From assembly GCA_903910445.1 (NCBI GenBank), contig CAIVZR010000002.1, forward strand, positions 23,409 to 87,408: a DNA stretch of 64,000 nucleotides, given 5' to 3'. A program made the position numbers and the translations under genes. Below are positions 9,719 to 18,643 of this stretch, in pieces. Origin of the DNA: an uncultured Bacteroidota bacterium (lineage in GTDB: Bacteria > Bacteroidota > Bacteroidia > UKL13-3). The notes under the pieces were generated by a model, which saw nothing but the letters and a program-made list of their open reading frames with translations, was not told the DNA's origin and made no database searches. Numbering within the stretch: position 1 is the first letter of the stretch; the number at the start of each line of letters is the position of its first letter.

Positions 9719-10834
9719 ATGTTTGAAGAGTTAGGAACCACTGCAGAAGGCGATATGCTAATTAATATCGGACCACAACATCCCGCAACACATGGGGTAT
9801 TGCATCTGGTAATGACCCTTAACGGTGAAACCATTAAAAAAACTGAGCCGCATCTGGGTTATATACACCGTTCCATTGAAAAAATGTGTGAGAGTTTAAC
9901 CTATCGTCAGTTCGTTTATGTAACGAGCCGAATGGATTATCTTTCTTCTCATATTAATAATCATGGTTGCTCCTTAGCTGTTGAAAAAGCAATGCAAATT
10001 GAAGTGCCAGAGCGCGCTCAGGTAATTCGTGTTATCATGGATGAGCTTACCCGTATTGCTTCTCATGAATTGTGGTGGGGTGCCATGGCAATGGATTTGG
10101 GGGCCTTCACTCCTTTCTTTTACTCTTTCCGCGAACGCGAAACAATTACCGATATCATGGAAGAAACTTGCGGTGCTCGTTTAACCATGAATTATATATG
10201 TCCAGGAGGTGTAATGATGGATTTACACCCCGATTTTCAAAAGCGAGTTAAATCATTCATTTCATTGTTCAAATCAAAATTTGACGAGTACAATGAATTG
10301 GTTACGGGTAATATCATTTTCCAAAACCGAATGAAAGGGGTTGGTGTTTTATCAAAAGAAGATGCCATTTCATATGGATGTACCGGCCCAACTGCAAGGG
10401 GAAGTGGCGTTTCATCAGATATTAGAAAACTCTATCCATACGAAGTTTATTCAAAAGTGCAATTCGATGAGGTGCTAGAAACGGGAGGCGATTCTTTTTC
10501 GAGGTATATGGTTCGAATCAATGAAATGCTGCAATCGATTAAAATTATTGAGCAACTTATAGATAATATTCCTGAAGGTGAATTTCAAGCAAAAACAAAG
10601 GCGGTATTGAAATTACCGAAAGGTGAATTTTATCAACGCGTTGAAACCGCTCGAGGCGAATTGGGAATTTATATTGTTAGTGAAGGAGGAACAACACCAC
10701 ACCGTATAAAGTTTCGTTCTCCAGGATTCTCAAATTTATCGGCCCTTGGGCATATGGTTAAGGGTAGTAAAATTGGCGACTTGGTAGCCACCATGGGTAC
10801 CTTGGATTTGGTAATTCCTGATATCGATAGATAG
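9719..10834 (+). CDS. nuoD: Complex I subunit D (49 kDa)
   Basis: 371 residues. Forms the quinone-binding pocket with NuoB. The quinone-site HPATHG motif is near residues 20-25, and GYIHRSIEKMCE and the RGELGIYIVSEGG segment are present. Related evolutionarily to [NiFe]-hydrogenase large subunits but lacking the nickel cysteines, as expected. The next gene 24 bp downstream is nuoH: the usual nuoE-F-G block is absent. Confidence 0.96.
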   Translation: MFEELGTTAEGDMLINIGPQHPATHGVLHLVMTLNGETIKKTEPHLGYIHRSIEKMCESLTYRQFVYVTSRMDYLSSHINNHGCSLAVEKAMQIEVPERAQVIRVIMDELTRIASHELWWGAMAMDLGAFTPFFYSFRERETITDIMEETCGARLTMNYICPGGVMMDLHPDFQKRVKSFISLFKSKFDEYNELVTGNIIFQNRMKGVGVLSKEDAISYGCTGPTARGSGVSSDIRKLYPYEVYSKVQFDEVLETGGDSFSRYMVRINEMLQSIKIIEQLIDNIPEGEFQAKTKAVLKLPKGEFYQRVETARGELGIYIVSEGGTTPHRIKFRSPGFSNLSALGHMVKGSKIGDLVATMGTLDLVIPDIDR

Positions 10835-10858
10835 TAGTAAAGATTAACTCAGAACAAG

Positions 10859-11935
10859 ATGTTAAGTTTAGAAAATATAACGAACGCAGTACACGAATGG
10901 CTAAATGCAACACTCAATCCAAACTTGGCATTGCTGAGTGAATTTTTGATTGTTGGGGTATTGGCCATCGCTCTATTTGCGGTACTTGGATTAAGTTTGG
11001 TTTTGATGGAACGTAAGGTTGCCGCCTTCATTCAAATTCGATTAGGGCCCAACCGTGTAGGTCCTTTCGGGATGTTTCAAACAGTAGCCGATACTTTAAA
11101 GCTAATCATGAAAGAAGGATTAACACCCGATGGTGCTGATAAGTTTCTATTCAATTTGGCTCCTTATATCGTAATGATTGCAGCCATGATGTTGCTTGCT
11201 CCTATTGCCTTTGCCAAAGGTTTTCAAATTTGGGATATTAATATTGGGGTCTTGTTTTTAACCGCTGTTTCCTCAATTTCTGTTATAGGTATATTGATGG
11301 CAGGATGGGCGAGTAATAATAAATATTCATTGCTTGGTGCCATGAGAAGTGGAGCCCAAATTGTTAGTTATGAATTATCTGCAGGGTTATCAATAATCAC
11401 CATTGTAATCTTAACAGGCAGTTTGCAAATTTCAGATATCATTAACGCCCAAGCCAATGGATGGTGGATTTTCAAAGGGCATATACCCGTGTTAATTTCC
11501 TTTGTGATTTTTATTATCGCTGTTACTGCAGAAACCAATCGTGCTCCATTCGACTTGGCTGAAGCGGAGTCGGAATTAACCGCCGGATTTCATACAGAAT
11601 ATTCGGGAATGAAGTTCGCTTTATTCTTCTTGGCCGAATACATTAATATTTTTATTGCTTGTGCCATTGGTGCTACATTGTTTTTAGGTGGTTGGATGCC
11701 ATTTCATATAGGTCACTGGGAAGCCTTTAACCATATTATGGATTTTATCCCTTCCTCGTTTTGGTTTATTGGAAAGACCTTCTTCTTAATATTTTTAATG
11801 ATGTGGTTCCGTTGGACCTTCCCTCGACTTAGAATTGATCAGTTATTGAATTTAGAATGGAAGTATTTGTTACCCATAAGCTTGGTGAATTTATTAGTAG
11901 TGGCATTGATGGCTGTGATGGGCTGGTATTTTTAG
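10859..11935 (+). CDS. nuoH: Complex I subunit H
   Basis: 358 residues, eight predicted membrane segments. NuoH links the quinone site to the proton-pumping arm. Family landmarks seen are ERKVAAFIQIRLGPNRVGPFG near residues 51-70, the acidic quinone-loop AETNRAPFDLAEAESELTAGF, and EYSGMKFALFFLAEY. In many bacteria nuoG precedes nuoH; here nuoD does. Confidence 0.96.
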   Translation: MLSLENITNAVHEWLNATLNPNLALLSEFLIVGVLAIALFAVLGLSLVLMERKVAAFIQIRLGPNRVGPFGMFQTVADTLKLIMKEGLTPDGADKFLFNLAPYIVMIAAMMLLAPIAFAKGFQIWDINIGVLFLTAVSSISVIGILMAGWASNNKYSLLGAMRSGAQIVSYELSAGLSIITIVILTGSLQISDIINAQANGWWIFKGHIPVLISFVIFIIAVTAETNRAPFDLAEAESELTAGFHTEYSGMKFALFFLAEYINIFIACAIGATLFLGGWMPFHIGHWEAFNHIMDFIPSSFWFIGKTFFLIFLMMWFRWTFPRLRIDQLLNLEWKYLLPISLVNLLVVALMAVMGWYF

Positions 11936-11981
11936 TAGCATATAAAATCGCATCGGCGTAATTAAATAGTAAAAAAGAGAG

Positions 11982-12458
11982 ATGTTTATAATAGATTATA
12001 TAAAGGATATTTTCAAAGGTTTGAAATCTTTGCTTACTGGTATGAGAGTTACCGGCTATTATTTTACGCATCACAAAGAAATCATTACTGAGCAATATCC
12101 CGACAATCGCGCCACACTAAAAATGGCCGACCGCTTTAGAGGTGAAGTAGTAATGATTCATGATGAAAATAATGAACACGCTTGTACTGGTTGTTCAGCA
12201 TGTGAGTTGGCTTGCCCTAATGGCACCATAAAAATCATCAATAAGTTTGAGCTGAATGCCGAAGGAAAAAAGAAGAAAGCCATCGATACTTTTATTTACC
12301 ATTTAGAACTTTGTACCATGTGTAATTTATGTGTTGTGGCCTGCCCTACCGATACAATTAAAATGGAACCTAATTTCGAACATAGTGTTTATGATCGAAG
12401 TAAGTTAACCAAAGTTTTAAATCGTCCGGGTTCAAAAATTAAAGCAGGAGTTGAATAA
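11982..12458 (+). CDS. nuoI: Complex I subunit I (two [4Fe-4S] ferredoxin domain)
   Basis: 158 residues with two clear four-cysteine motifs, CTGCSACELACP (near residue 67) and CTMCNLCVVACP (near 111), binding clusters N6a and N6b. With NuoEFG absent, NuoI would be the most distal electron-carrying subunit encoded here and thus the likely docking site for an external donor such as ferredoxin (inference). The stop overlaps the nuoJ start in TAATG. Confidence 0.95.
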   Translation: MFIIDYIKDIFKGLKSLLTGMRVTGYYFTHHKEIITEQYPDNRATLKMADRFRGEVVMIHDENNEHACTGCSACELACPNGTIKIINKFELNAEGKKKKAIDTFIYHLELCTMCNLCVVACPTDTIKMEPNFEHSVYDRSKLTKVLNRPGSKIKAGVE

Positions 12459-12973
12459 TGAATAGTACTGTAATCATGTTTTATTGTATCTCGGCCTTTA
12501 TTTTAGGCACGGGAATCCTTGCTGTAACTACCGGCAAAATATTTCGCTCGGCCATTTGGCTATTGTTTTCAATGATGGGAATTGCTGGCCTCTACTTCTG
12601 GATGCAGATGGAGTTTATTGCTGCTGTTCAAATTATCGTTTATGTTGGTGGCATTGTAGTACTCATTATATTCTCCATTTTTCTAACTCAGAAATCCGGA
12701 GAAGAAATGCCGAAACCACCGCTGACAAAAACAATTTTTTCTTTATTGGCTGCAATTCTTGGGTTCACCTTTTCTTATTTACTCATATATCAATATGGAT
12801 TCAATGATGGTAATGCACCTTTTGAATTAAAGGTTTCAGATATTGGGTTGAAAATGCTCGATACTGGTGAACATGGTTTTATTCTGCCATTTGAAGTGAT
12901 TAGCGTGCTCTTGCTCGCTGCACTTGTTGGATGTATTGTAATTGCAATGAAAGTTAAAAGTATAGAAGAATGA
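12458..12973 (+). CDS. nuoJ: Complex I subunit J
   Basis: 171 residues, five membrane segments. The third helix contains the family's MEFIAAVQIIVYVGGIVVL segment. Part of the membrane arm between NuoH and the antiporter-like subunits. Start overlaps nuoI and the end overlaps nuoK (ATGA), so translation is probably coupled. Confidence 0.93.
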   Translation: MNSTVIMFYCISAFILGTGILAVTTGKIFRSAIWLLFSMMGIAGLYFWMQMEFIAAVQIIVYVGGIVVLIIFSIFLTQKSGEEMPKPPLTKTIFSLLAAILGFTFSYLLIYQYGFNDGNAPFELKVSDIGLKMLDTGEHGFILPFEVISVLLLAALVGCIVIAMKVKSIEE

Positions 12974-13284
12974 ACGAAATTAACATAACTGATATTCTAC
13001 TTGTGAGTACCGCCTTATTTTTTGTGGGGGTATATGGGTTCTTTACCCGCCGTAATATGATTACCATGCTCATGTCGGTAGAATTAATTTTGAACAGCGT
13101 GAACATCAATTTTGTTGCGTTTAACAAGTATTTGTTTCCGCAAAATTTAGATGGCATTTTTTTTACAATATTTATCATCACAATTGCAGCTGCCGAAGCC
13201 GCTGTAGCCATTGCTATCATTATTAACATGTATCGAAGTCATCATTCAGTAGATGTAGAAGATGCCACCGATTTAAAATATTAG
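12970..13284 (+). CDS. nuoK: Complex I subunit K
   Basis: 104 residues with three membrane segments. The acidic residue in helix 2 (MSVELILNSVNINF) and the one in helix 3 (AAAEAAVAIAI) that take part in proton transfer are present. Homologous to MrpC antiporter subunits. Confidence 0.95.
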   Translation: MNEINITDILLVSTALFFVGVYGFFTRRNMITMLMSVELILNSVNINFVAFNKYLFPQNLDGIFFTIFIITIAAAEAAVAIAIIINMYRSHHSVDVEDATDLKY

Positions 13285-13287
13285 AAA

Positions 13288-15219
13288 ATGAATATCTATT
13301 CCTATATAGCCCTGATTCCTTTATTGCCCTTGGCAACCTTTCTATTGCTGGGTTTGTTTGGTAAAAAATATTTTAGTTCCATTTCTGGAATCCTTGGAAC
13401 ATTTACATTGGCGGTATCTGCGTTTATCTCTCTTGCTGTAGCCTACAGCTATTTCTTTGTTAATGGTAAAGTAGATGGCGTGTTTCAGCAAATAATTCCA
13501 TTAAAATATACCTGGCTTACTTTTTCTCCTAACGTATCTATCGATATGGGAATAGTAATTGATCCACTATCAGTAATGATGCTGGTTGTAGTAACCTTTG
13601 TATCATTGATGGTCCATATATTTAGTTTAGGCTATATGAAAGGTGAAGAAAGATTTGCAACCTATTACGCTTTCTTGTCTTTGTTTACCTTTTCAATGCT
13701 AGGTTTGGTATTGTCAACCAATATTTTCCAGATTTATATGTTCTGGGAATTGGTGGGTGTATCATCGTTTCTGCTTATTGGATTTTACTTTGAAAAACCA
13801 TCGGCAGTGGCTGCCGCCAAAAAAGCATTTATCGTTACACGATTTGCCGATTTGGGATTTTTGATTGGTATATTAATTTTATCGTTTCATGCAGAGACCC
13901 TCGATTTTCAAACTTTAATTTCTCGCTTGACGGATACCCAATCAACACAATTGATGGGAATTACAACGGCTTCATTTATGGGCGTTTCAATGCTTACCTG
14001 GGGTTTAACGCTGGTATTCATGGGTGGTGCTGGTAAATCGGCAATGTTTCCTTTACATATTTGGCTACCCGACGCAATGGAAGGTCCAACACCTGTATCG
14101 GCATTGATACATGCTGCAACCATGGTGGTTGCTGGTGTATACTTGGTAGCTAGATTATTTCCAGTATTTGTATTTGATGCAGCTGCGCTCACAATCGTAA
14201 CTTATGTTGGGGCATTCTCTGCACTATTTGCCGCAATCATTGCTTGCACTCAAACGGATATCAAAAGAGTGCTCGCCTATTCCACCATGTCACAAATCGG
14301 ATACATGATGTTTGCACTTGGTGTTTCAGGTAAAGGAGGAGAAGAAGGACTTGGCTATATGGCTTCCTTGTTTCATTTATTTACACACGCATTCTTTAAA
14401 TCGCTGCTGTTCTTAGGTGCGGGTGCGGTGATTCATTTGGTACACAGCAACGATATGAAAGATATGGGCGGGTTGCGTAAACATATGCCAATCACGCATA
14501 TTACCTTTCTGATAGCTTGCTTGGCCATTGCGGGTATTCCCCCTTTTGCAGGTTTCTTTAGTAAGGAAGAAATATTAACTGCCGCTTTTCATTCTAATAA
14601 ATTAATCTATGTTTTGGCAGTATTCACTTCTGGATTAACTGCCTTTTATATGTTCCGTTTATATTTTTCAATATTTTGGAATAAGGAAGCTCATCTTCAT
14701 GGTGAACATCATGGTGAAGGCACGCTTTCAATGAAAATACCTTTGATAATTTTAGGAGCGTGTGCATTACTTGCAGGTTTCGTTCCAATTGCTGACTGGG
14801 TTACATCCGATGGTATTGCTTTAGAAACGCATATAGATATCGTATTCTCAATACTACCTGTGGCGCTTGCAATTGGAGGTATTCTATTGGCATTATCATT
14901 TTATAAAACAGAAAATAGTAAGTCCGATAAGATTGCCAGTTCATTGAATGGATTTTATCAAGCAGCATATCATAAATTTTACATCGACGAAATTTATTTG
15001 TTTGTAACACGGAAAATTATTTTCAATTTAATTGGCAGACCTGCTGCATGGATTGATAAAAATATTGTTGATGGCCTTATGAACAAAATGGCCTCAGGTA
15101 CGGCAGTCATTTCTGAAAAAATAAAAGGATTTCAATCAGGGAAAACGCAAGAATATGCTCTTTACTTCTTTCTTGGAATCATTAGTTTGTCGGCCTTGTT
15201 TATTTATATTATCAAATAA
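13288..15219 (+). CDS. nuoL: Complex I subunit L
   Basis: 643 residues, the largest antiporter-like proton-pumping subunit, ~16 membrane segments. The conserved helix-5 Glu is in MFWELVGVSSFLLIGFY, the charged GGAGKSAMFPLHIWLPDAME segment is present, and the C-terminal lateral amphipathic helix and final helix follow. A histidine-rich loop (HLHGEHHGEG) lies near residue 470. Four bases after nuoK. Confidence 0.96.
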   Translation: MNIYSYIALIPLLPLATFLLLGLFGKKYFSSISGILGTFTLAVSAFISLAVAYSYFFVNGKVDGVFQQIIPLKYTWLTFSPNVSIDMGIVIDPLSVMMLVVVTFVSLMVHIFSLGYMKGEERFATYYAFLSLFTFSMLGLVLSTNIFQIYMFWELVGVSSFLLIGFYFEKPSAVAAAKKAFIVTRFADLGFLIGILILSFHAETLDFQTLISRLTDTQSTQLMGITTASFMGVSMLTWGLTLVFMGGAGKSAMFPLHIWLPDAMEGPTPVSALIHAATMVVAGVYLVARLFPVFVFDAAALTIVTYVGAFSALFAAIIACTQTDIKRVLAYSTMSQIGYMMFALGVSGKGGEEGLGYMASLFHLFTHAFFKSLLFLGAGAVIHLVHSNDMKDMGGLRKHMPITHITFLIACLAIAGIPPFAGFFSKEEILTAAFHSNKLIYVLAVFTSGLTAFYMFRLYFSIFWNKEAHLHGEHHGEGTLSMKIPLIILGACALLAGFVPIADWVTSDGIALETHIDIVFSILPVALAIGGILLALSFYKTENSKSDKIASSLNGFYQAAYHKFYIDEIYLFVTRKIIFNLIGRPAAWIDKNIVDGLMNKMASGTAVISEKIKGFQSGKTQEYALYFFLGIISLSALFIYIIK

Positions 15220-15229
15220 TTTGTGAGCC

Positions 15230-16732
15230 ATGAATCTTAATTTACTTATACTCCTACCCTTGCTTACCGCCATCGCAATCATGTTTTGCAATGGATTGAA
15301 GCAAGTCCGCTTGGCAGCCTTACTCGGTTCGGGTTTACAACTACTACTTAGTTTTTGGTTGCTTTATAGTTTTTATCAAGAACGTGCTGCAGGCAATTCC
15401 ACCCAAATGTTGTTTGACGCAAATTATACTTGGTTTACAGCCCTCAATATCAATTATCATATCGGGATTGATGGAATTGCTTTGGCCATGATTATTTTAA
15501 CTTCTATGGTCGTTATCTCCGCTGTATTAGTTTCTTGGACCATGGAATCAATGAACAAGGAGTTCTTCTTCTTACTCATCTTTTTGAGTATGGGGGCTTA
15601 TGGGTTCTTTATTTCACTTGATTTATTTACAATGTTTTTCTTTCTAGAAGTCGCCGTAATTCCAAAATTTTTATTAATCGGTATATGGGGAAGTGGAAAG
15701 AAAGAATACAGTGCAATGAAACTCGCTTTGATGTTAATGGGTGGTTCGGCCTTGGTTTTCGTGGGATTGAGTGGAATGTATTTTAACTCAAATATTGATG
15801 GAGCACACAGTTTTGATTTGGTTCAATTGGCTAGTTTTAGAATACCTGTTGATGCACAAATGATTTTCTTCCCATTCGCTTTTGTTGGTTTTGGGATCTT
15901 TACTGCACTGTTCCCATTTCATACATGGGTACCCGATGGACACTCATCAGCACCTACTGCAGCTTCTATGTTTTTAGCTGGAATTTCGATGAAGCTTGGA
16001 GGTTATGGCTGTTTAAGAGTGGCTACCTATTTAATGCCTGATGCTGCACATGCTTATTCAGGTATCATTATTTTACTCTCTACTATTGCTATTATTTATG
16101 GTGCATTTGCAACCATGATGCAAACCGATTTAAAATATATTAATGCATATTCATCAATTAGTCATTGTGGTTTTGTTATACTCGGTATTGGAATGCTAAC
16201 CGAAACCTCGATCACTGGCGCTGTGATGCAAATGGTATCACATGGATTAATGACAGCTCTCTTCTTCGCCGCCATTGGAATGATTTATTCACGAACACAC
16301 ACGCGAATAGTGGCTCAGCTGGGTGGACTCATGAAAGTAATGCCATTTATCTCCGGAGTGTTTATTATTGCAGGATTATGCTCCTTAGGATTACCTGGTT
16401 TTAGTGGATTTGTAGCCGAAATGACGGTATTTATGGGAGCTTGGCAAAATACAGATGCCATGTATCGGCTTGCTACAATTTTAGCTTGTGCATCCATTGT
16501 TGTGACTGCAGTGTATATTTTACGCGCGGCAGGTAAAGCAGTGATGGGTCCTATCACTGATGATCATTACAAACATTTACCCGATGCAACATGGAATGAA
16601 AAACTTGCAGCAGGGATTTTAATTAGTGGAATTGTGGTTATTGGAATTGTACCATTTTGGTTAACGAGCCTGATTACTCCGGGAGCTCAAGAAATAATAT
16701 TACAAACCGGACAAGCCTTAATGCTTAAATAA
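15230..16732 (+). CDS. nuoM: Complex I subunit M
   Basis: 500 residues, fourteen membrane segments, antiporter-like proton channel. Signatures are DLFTMFFFLEVAVIPKFLLIG with the conserved Glu, FHTWVPDGHSSAPTAASM, and QTDLKYINAYSSISHCGF. Ten bases after nuoL. Confidence 0.96.
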   Translation: MNLNLLILLPLLTAIAIMFCNGLKQVRLAALLGSGLQLLLSFWLLYSFYQERAAGNSTQMLFDANYTWFTALNINYHIGIDGIALAMIILTSMVVISAVLVSWTMESMNKEFFFLLIFLSMGAYGFFISLDLFTMFFFLEVAVIPKFLLIGIWGSGKKEYSAMKLALMLMGGSALVFVGLSGMYFNSNIDGAHSFDLVQLASFRIPVDAQMIFFPFAFVGFGIFTALFPFHTWVPDGHSSAPTAASMFLAGISMKLGGYGCLRVATYLMPDAAHAYSGIIILLSTIAIIYGAFATMMQTDLKYINAYSSISHCGFVILGIGMLTETSITGAVMQMVSHGLMTALFFAAIGMIYSRTHTRIVAQLGGLMKVMPFISGVFIIAGLCSLGLPGFSGFVAEMTVFMGAWQNTDAMYRLATILACASIVVTAVYILRAAGKAVMGPITDDHYKHLPDATWNEKLAAGILISGIVVIGIVPFWLTSLITPGAQEIILQTGQALMLK

Positions 16733-16740
16733 ATTTAGGA

Positions 16741-18153
16741 ATGATGTTGAATGACTTTTTTCTTTTAATGAAACAGGAGTTGGTGCTTTTACTCATCATC
16801 GTGTTGTTGCTTATAATAAAAGTGGGCAAGGATTGGAGCAATGAAACCATGTTGAACCTTATCAATGGACTCCTACTTCTAAATGTGATTTCGGGTTTCG
16901 TAATGCCAGTCGAAGGCAACCTCTTTGGTGATATGTTCAAGACCAATGCCTTGATATCCCTCGAGAAATCGATTCTAAATATCGGTGTGTTGATCATTTC
17001 AATGCAATCTTACTCTTGGCTTAAAACACACAAGCACCTATCAGAGTTTTTCATATTGATGCTTTCTACTTTGCTTGGAATGTTCTATATGATTTCGAGT
17101 GGTAATCTGTTGATGTTTTATATTGGATTAGAATTGTCGAGTATACCTTTGGCGGCGATGGCCAACTTCGACTTGGAAAAACGTAAGTCATCAGAAGCAG
17201 CATTTAAATTTATCATATCATCTGCCTTTTCTTCTGGGATGTTATTATTCGGTATTTCATTAATTTATGGATCCACAGGGTCTATTTCCTTTGCCGAAAT
17301 TACCAATCATATTAGCAATGAACCACTACATATATTCGCTTTTGTAATGCTGCTAGCTGGCTTTGCATTTAAAATCTCTGCGGTTCCATTCCATTTGTGG
17401 ACCGCCGATGTATATGAAGGTGCCCCAGTTGCAGTGACCTCATACCTTTCGGTAATTTCAAAAGGTGCAGTGCTCTTTGTTTTTGTTTCTGTACTCTATA
17501 CCGTTTTTAAACCTATCGCCGAAATTTGGTACAATATGTTATTCATCTTAGCGGTGATTACAATTCTAATTGGAAATTTATTTGCCATCCGTCAAAATAA
17601 CTTTAAACGATTCTTAGCCTTTTCTTCCATTGCACAAGTTGGCTTTATTTTGGTTGGTATTACTGGAAGTTCTCAAATGGGTAGCGCCTCTGTTGTTTAT
17701 TTTGTGTTGATTTATATCTTCTCAAATTTGGGTGCTTTTGGAGTGATTTCTTTGGTGAGTGCACTTACAGGGAAAGAAAATATTAGTGATTATAAATCCT
17801 TTTATAAAACTAATCCTTTATTGTCTTGGGTGCTTACTATTGCCTTATTTTCATTGGCTGGAGTACCACCTACCGCTGGTTTTTTCGGAAAATTCTTTTT
17901 ACTTATTTCGGGGGCTTCACAAGGCAACTATATCCTTATAAGTATTGCTGCATTAAACATGGTTATTTCGTTCTACTATTATTTACGAATTGTAAAAGCA
18001 ATATTCATGGACCCTAACGAACAACCCATAGAAAAACTATCGATTCCATTGATTTCGAAACTAGCCCTATTTATTTGTTTGGCTGGCATCGTCGTGTTGG
18101 GCTTATGGAGTAGTGTTTATGAGTGTATTTACAACCTAAGTAGCGGTTTCTAA
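16741..18153 (+). CDS. nuoN: Complex I subunit N
   Basis: 470 residues, fourteen membrane segments. Antiporter-like subunit with MFYIGLELSSIPLAAMANF (conserved Glu), FHLWTADVYEGAP and NFKRFLAFSSIAQVGFIL. Last recognisable complex I gene of the operon; a small gene follows after ten bases. Confidence 0.95.
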   Translation: MMLNDFFLLMKQELVLLLIIVLLLIIKVGKDWSNETMLNLINGLLLLNVISGFVMPVEGNLFGDMFKTNALISLEKSILNIGVLIISMQSYSWLKTHKHLSEFFILMLSTLLGMFYMISSGNLLMFYIGLELSSIPLAAMANFDLEKRKSSEAAFKFIISSAFSSGMLLFGISLIYGSTGSISFAEITNHISNEPLHIFAFVMLLAGFAFKISAVPFHLWTADVYEGAPVAVTSYLSVISKGAVLFVFVSVLYTVFKPIAEIWYNMLFILAVITILIGNLFAIRQNNFKRFLAFSSIAQVGFILVGITGSSQMGSASVVYFVLIYIFSNLGAFGVISLVSALTGKENISDYKSFYKTNPLLSWVLTIALFSLAGVPPTAGFFGKFFLLISGASQGNYILISIAALNMVISFYYYLRIVKAIFMDPNEQPIEKLSIPLISKLALFICLAGIVVLGLWSSVYECIYNLSSGF

Positions 18154-18163
18154 AAATAAAATT

Positions 18164-18550
18164 ATGGCTATCAATTCTAATCATACTGCTGAAGATTTAA
18201 ATGATGTAAAATGTGCAATCGTTGAGAAGAACGTGTCGGCGCCACGTGCCGAATTTTTAAAGAACATTTTAGAGTTTAATAAGTTTACAGTTGTTGTTGC
18301 AGCGAGTGCTCCACCAAAAGCGGCCAAGGCTACCGCTCCAAAAACTGACGCCCCAATTGAAGGGACTCCTCAACCAGAACCTGTTGCTCAACCAACTACA
18401 TTTACTGTTGGAGTAACTGATGTTCGTTTTAATTCAGTAAATGCTGTTTTTGGAAGGGGCCTTAAATCTCCAAATGGTAATATTGTTACTTTGGCTTATT
18501 GGAATCAAATAGATATTGTTTCAAACGATGAAATTCCATATTACGAATAG
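18164..18550 (+). CDS. Small protein of unknown function at the end of the nuo operon
   Basis: 128 residues, not recognised. It has two parts: residues 1-50 (charged, starting MAINSNHT) and ~80-128 (TFTVGVTDVRFNSVNAVFGRGLKSP and on), joined by an Ala/Pro-rich linker (~51-79) that is probably flexible. No signal peptide, membrane segment or cysteine motif beyond a single Cys. It lies ten bases after nuoN on the same strand, so it is very likely co-transcribed with complex I. Whether it acts in assembly or in donor binding is open. Confidence 0.6.
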   Translation: MAINSNHTAEDLNDVKCAIVEKNVSAPRAEFLKNILEFNKFTVVVAASAPPKAAKATAPKTDAPIEGTPQPEPVAQPTTFTVGVTDVRFNSVNAVFGRGLKSPNGNIVTLAYWNQIDIVSNDEIPYYE

Positions 18551-18643
18551 CGTTAAATAATCAAATCGCATATTTCAATGGCTACTTATTATTAAAGCCA
18601 CTTCAAATTATTTCTTGTTTGTAGAGAATGATTCAGTAAATAT

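Noticed and set aside
9262..10834. Fused nuoCD gene
   Set aside because: A stop ends nuoC at 9717 and nuoD begins with its own ATG at 9719, with both proteins complete, so they are separate genes and not a frameshifted fusion.
12484..12807. Long open frame overlapping nuoJ in another frame
   Set aside because: Cys/His/Trp-rich product without any family resemblance; it is a shadow of nuoJ, whose membrane protein motif is clear.
18551..18643. TGGCT ... AGCCA hairpin after the nuo operon as a terminator
   Set aside because: Only five base pairs with a long AT-rich loop and no T tract; too weak to call.
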